Origin: Propionicimonas sp.
Lineage (GTDB): Bacteria; Actinomycetota; Actinomycetes; Propionibacteriales; Propionibacteriaceae
Direction of reading: 5' to 3'
DNA length: 64,000 nucleotides
Assembly (NCBI GenBank): GCA_013791955.1
Contig: VMSW01000004.1
Span: 1 to 64,000 of the forward strand
A model generated the notes under the pieces. That model searched no databases. It had not been told where the DNA came from and saw only the letters and a list, made by a program, of their open reading frames with translations. Position numbers and translations under genes: made by a program. Below are positions 61,080 through 64,000 of the stretch, piece by piece; positions within the stretch are counted from its first letter, which is position 1, and each line of letters starts with the position of its first letter.

Positions 61080-61805
61080 ATGTTCACTCCCGGCGAGCGG
61101 ATCGTGTTCTTCCATGCCCACCCCGACGACGAGACCTTGGCCACCGGGGCGCTGATCGCTGGCCTAATCGCTGCCGGGCACCCGGTGGCGGTGGTGACTG
61201 CCACCCGCGGTGAGCGCGGCGCGGTGATGCCAGCCCTGGCTGCGTTGAGTGGCGCCGCTTTGGTGGCGCAGCGCGAATGCGAGTTGCGGCGAGCCCTCGA
61301 AGACCTTGGCGTCACCGACCGCGCCTGGCTGGGCACCGCCCCGGCGCGGGCGGCCGGGCTGCCGCAGCGCCGCTATCTCGACTCCGGCATGCGCTGGGTC
61401 ACCGACACGGTGGCTGGCCCCGGCCAGGACGCCGGGCCGGACAGCCTCAGCTTGGCCCCGGTTGAAGCGGCTGCCGCCGATCTGGCGGCTTTTCTGGCCA
61501 GCTATGAAGCCGCTGCGCTGATCAGCTACGACGAGCTGGGTGGCTATGGCCATCCGGATCACGTGGCCTGCCATCACATCGCCCGGGCAGCAGCCACCGA
61601 CGTCCGGTTCATCGAGCTGGTTTCCGCGGCTCGCCAAAGCCAAGCCGGGGTGGTGGTGTTGGGTTTCCCGGAGCAGGACGGACACCTCCGGCGGGCTTTG
61701 GCCAGTTATCCCAGCCAGTTCGCGGTGCACGGCGATACGGTGATTCACGTTGGCGGTCAATCCCAGCCGATCACGACCACCTGTTGGTTGCGAGAGATCG
61801 AATAA
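61080..61805 (+). CDS. mshB: PIG-L deacetylase, MshB-like
   Basis: A 241-residue zinc deacetylase. The AHPDDE motif (HAHPDDETLATG), RGERGAV and GGYGHPDHVACH are the PIG-L/MshB metal and substrate regions. MshB removes acetate from GlcNAc-inositol, the second mycothiol intermediate. The ATG lies one base after the mshA stop, so they are coupled. It is shorter than typical MshB (about 290), so it could be another PIG-L member; adjacency makes mycothiol likely. Confidence 0.78.
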   Translation: MFTPGERIVFFHAHPDDETLATGALIAGLIAAGHPVAVVTATRGERGAVMPALAALSGAALVAQRECELRRALEDLGVTDRAWLGTAPARAAGLPQRRYLDSGMRWVTDTVAGPGQDAGPDSLSLAPVEAAAADLAAFLASYEAAALISYDELGGYGHPDHVACHHIARAAATDVRFIELVSAARQSQAGVVVLGFPEQDGHLRRALASYPSQFAVHGDTVIHVGGQSQPITTTCWLREIE

Positions 61806-61910
61806 ACCGCGGAATCGCGGTGTTCTTTCCAACAGCGAATGGCTGGGCGGCGCTGCCTCGTCGCCGTCACCAAGACAAGCCAGCATCGCGTGAGAGCCAA
61901 GGAGTACCAA

Positions 61911-63218
61911 GTGCGCAGAGTAGCGATCATTGGAGCCGGACCGTCGGGGCTGTTTGCCGCCGGTCAGTTGGCCAACCAGACCCAGGTCGAGGTGGCCATC
62001 GATATCTTCGACCGGCTGCCAACCCCTTTCGGCCTGTTGCGTTACGGCGTTGCCCCTGATCACGACTCGGTCAAGGCAGTGGCCAAGACCCTGGCGGCAG
62101 CTTTCGACTCGCCGCGGGTGCGCTTCTTTGGCTTGGTCGAGGTGGGCAAGCAGGTGCAGGCCAGCGAACTGCTGAAGTGCTACGACGCGGTGATCTACGC
62201 CTACGGCTCGGAGTTGGATCGCAAGCTGGGCATTCCCGGTGAGGCTGAACTGGACGGCAGCCGCTCAGCCCGCGAGTTCGTTTCCTGGTATTCCGGCCAT
62301 CCCGACGCGATCGCTCAGGATCTGTCGGGGGTTCGCAACGCCGTCGTGGTGGGTGTGGGCAATGTGGCGGTCGATGTGACCCGCATTCTGCTGAAAGACC
62401 CCGACGAACTCAGCGTCACCGACATGCCCGACTCAGTGCTCGCCGCCCTGCGTGATACCCGGGTGGAGAACGTTTGGCTGGTCGGCCGCCGCGGCCCGGA
62501 GGTGGCCGCCTTCACCAGTATCGAGCTGCGGGAGTTGCTGGGGCTCTCAGGGATGGACACGGAACTGATCGGTGCCGATCTCGACGCCATCGATACGGAC
62601 CTTCTCGACCGCAAGGCCAAGGCGAATGTGGAGGCGATCGCTAAGGCGATCTCGATCAAACTTCCCGGCGCCAAGCGGCACCTACACCTGTTGTTCAACC
62701 ATCGTCCGGTGGCCATTACCGGTGACGGCCAAGTCGAGGCGGTGGAGTTCGAATCCAACCTCGACGGCTCTCGCTTCGAGGTGCCAGCCGATTTGGTGCT
62801 GCGTTCCATCGGCTACTACGGCGTGCCGCTGCCCGGCGTCCCTTTCTCCGACGGACGGATCCTAAATCTGGAGGGCCGGGTGCTCGATGATGACCTGAGC
62901 GCCCGTCCGGGTGAATACGTGACCGGCTGGATCAAGCGCGGTCCCAGCGGGTTGATCGGGGCCAACAAGAAGGATTCGGCCGAAACGGTAGCCAACTTGG
63001 TGGCCGATCTTGTTGAGGCCCCAGCCCGCCAGCTCAGCGATCCTGATGAGCTGCTGACTGCCAAGGGGGTCACCTGGAGCACGCTGGAAGACTGGCGCCG
63101 GATCGATGACGCCGAAATCGACCGGGGTGGCCTGCGAGGCCGCGAGCGCACCAAGATCGAAGCCTGGCATGAGCTGCTCGATCTGGTCTTCGCCGAGCAG
63201 GGTGCGAGGGTCAGCTGA
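61911..63218 (+). CDS. Ferredoxin-NADP(+) reductase, FprA type
   Basis: A 435-residue FAD enzyme of the adrenodoxin-reductase family. It has the FAD motif VAIIGAGPSGLFAAGQL at the N-terminus, DRLPTPFGLLRYGVAPDH, the NADP motif VVVGVGNVAVDVTRILL, and TGWIKRGPSGLIGANKKDSAETV near the end. It passes electrons between NADPH and ferredoxin. GTG at 61911 follows AAGGAG, and longer readings have no homology. Confidence 0.92.
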   Translation: MRRVAIIGAGPSGLFAAGQLANQTQVEVAIDIFDRLPTPFGLLRYGVAPDHDSVKAVAKTLAAAFDSPRVRFFGLVEVGKQVQASELLKCYDAVIYAYGSELDRKLGIPGEAELDGSRSAREFVSWYSGHPDAIAQDLSGVRNAVVVGVGNVAVDVTRILLKDPDELSVTDMPDSVLAALRDTRVENVWLVGRRGPEVAAFTSIELRELLGLSGMDTELIGADLDAIDTDLLDRKAKANVEAIAKAISIKLPGAKRHLHLLFNHRPVAITGDGQVEAVEFESNLDGSRFEVPADLVLRSIGYYGVPLPGVPFSDGRILNLEGRVLDDDLSARPGEYVTGWIKRGPSGLIGANKKDSAETVANLVADLVEAPARQLSDPDELLTAKGVTWSTLEDWRRIDDAEIDRGGLRGRERTKIEAWHELLDLVFAEQGARVS

Positions 63219-63240
63219 CCCGGCCCGTAGGCTGGCGGCC

Positions 63241-63543
63241 GTGATCAAGCACATTGTGATGTGGCGCTTCGCCGACCACGCCGCCGGCGCCGACAAAGCC
63301 ACCAACCTCGAGCTCGCCAAACAACAGCTGTTGTCTTTGGACGCCCTAGTGCCGGGCATGTTGAAGTTGGAGGCGGTAGTGCCCCAGGATCCGTTCGAGC
63401 ACAGCTACGACCTGCTGCTTTATAGCGAGTTCACTTCGGTCGAGGCGCTCAAGGCCTATGCCGGCCACCCCGATCACCTGGCCGTGGGACGGTTCATCAC
63501 CGAGGTGAGAACCGAAAGGGTCTGCGTCGACTACGAGGTGTAG
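63241..63543 (+). CDS. Dabb-domain (stress-responsive A/B barrel) protein
   Basis: A 100-residue protein with the Dabb pattern IKHIVMWRF, VPGMLKLEAVVPQD, YDLLLYSEFTSVEALKAYAGHPDHLAVGRFI. The domain forms a dimeric alpha/beta barrel; its role in bacteria is unsettled. The start GTG lies 22 bases after the ferredoxin reductase stop, so they are probably cotranscribed. Confidence 0.88.
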   Translation: MIKHIVMWRFADHAAGADKATNLELAKQQLLSLDALVPGMLKLEAVVPQDPFEHSYDLLLYSEFTSVEALKAYAGHPDHLAVGRFITEVRTERVCVDYEV

Positions 63544-63545
63544 TC

Positions 63546-64000
63546 CTAGGAGTCGCCGAAAAGTAGCTTCTCGCTGGCGGCAACGATCAGGTCGTAATAC
63601 TGGCTGGGCTCGATGACGTCGTAGCCCCAGAACTGGAACCGTTCGGTGAACAAGATGCCCATCAGCATGTGCCAGGCGGCCACGCCCACCACTGCGGTTT
63701 CGGGCTGTACCTGCAATCCGGTCGAGGCTAGGAACTCCCGCAAACCAGTGAGATCGGCGGGATACTCCGCTTCGGTCACCCGCGGGCGAATACCGGCCGC
63801 CTCAGCATCAGCGGCCAGTTCGGCCAACAGGATGTGCAGCTTGATGCCGGAAGACATCGTCTCCTCGGTTGGCACGTGGTAATCGCGCGGCGGCGTGCCG
63901 TTGATCAGAATCCACTCATGCGGATGGTCGAGACTCCACTGCCGCAAGGAGTAGGCGAATGCCCGCCAGCGTCCACGAAGGTCGGCCTTTGGCACCTCAT
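63546..64000 (-). CDS. TetR-family regulator, C-terminal part (runs off window)
   Basis: About 150 residues of a regulator's C-terminal domain. LRGRWRAFAYSLRQWSLDHPHEWILINGTPP and VVGVAAWHMLMGILFTERFQFWG fit the WHG domain of TetR/AcrR proteins. The helix-turn-helix lies beyond position 64000. An in-frame ATG at 63995 is not the true start. Confidence 0.75.
   Translation of the reverse strand, partial: EVPKADLRGRWRAFAYSLRQWSLDHPHEWILINGTPPRDYHVPTEETMSSGIKLHILLAELAADAEAAGIRPRVTEAEYPADLTGLREFLASTGLQVQPETAVVGVAAWHMLMGILFTERFQFWGYDVIEPSQYYDLIVAASEKLLFGDS

Overview
The window is high-GC DNA with dense coding on both strands, GTG and TTG starts and leaderless-looking promoters. It comes from an actinobacterium. 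Adjacent mshA-like and mshB-like mycothiol genes, a DtxR/IdeR-type iron box, PHO-box-like repeats, a DUF3152 protein and an MprAB-like two-component pair all agree with that. A propionibacterial or related lineage is a guess from general gene style; no rRNA is present to confirm it.

Layout. 1-4.0 kb: long-chain acyl-CoA synthetase, then a CoA-disulfide-reductase/rhodanese fusion behind a CsoR/CstR-type palindrome. 4.3-9.9 kb: two tandem mini-HTH proteins and four secreted proteins sharing one Ig-like module. 10.0-11.7 kb: rpsF-ssb-rpsR-rplI with a cysteine-free S18. 11.8-24.4 kb: a DUF3152 protein with a broken zinc motif, a GntR regulator divergent from a D-lactate dehydrogenase fusion, a two-component system, a phosphatase, ornithine carbamoyltransferase, an oxidoreductase, a HAD hydrolase and an MBL hydrolase. 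24.5-32.0 kb: a complete form II Calvin-cycle operon, cbbF-cbbP-cbbT-cbbA-cbbM, divergent from a LysR regulator (cbbR). 32.2-35.8 kb: a sigma-like factor, an iron-regulated FTR1/cupredoxin pair, an MBL protein and an ion channel. 35.9-41.8 kb: secreted 5'-nucleotidase and secreted nuclease, each with a PHO-box-like repeat. 41.9-53.3 kb: TetR regulator and membrane protein, Lhr helicase, phosphoesterase, and an RND exporter with its MarR regulator. 53.3-57.5 kb: a LuxR-type ATPase regulator and a small surface protein flanked by two inverted copies of what looks like a ~180-nt small RNA gene. 57.5-64 kb: galM, a Bcr/CflA exporter, mycothiol genes, ferredoxin reductase, a Dabb protein and a TetR fragment.

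How it works together. The cbb genes would supply phosphoribulokinase, RuBisCO and the regenerating enzymes, probably under CbbR. The nuclease and nucleotidase would release phosphate from extracellular DNA during phosphate starvation. The FTR1/cupredoxin pair would import iron under DtxR/IdeR control. Two dispersed repeat families occur between genes throughout, and one has been inserted in frame twice into lhr.

Most novel items: the duplicated structured RNA around the LuxR locus, the form II RuBisCO operon in an actinobacterial context, the three-way-junction element at 48.2 kb, the repeat-expanded Lhr, and the RND pump with a coiled-coil insertion.
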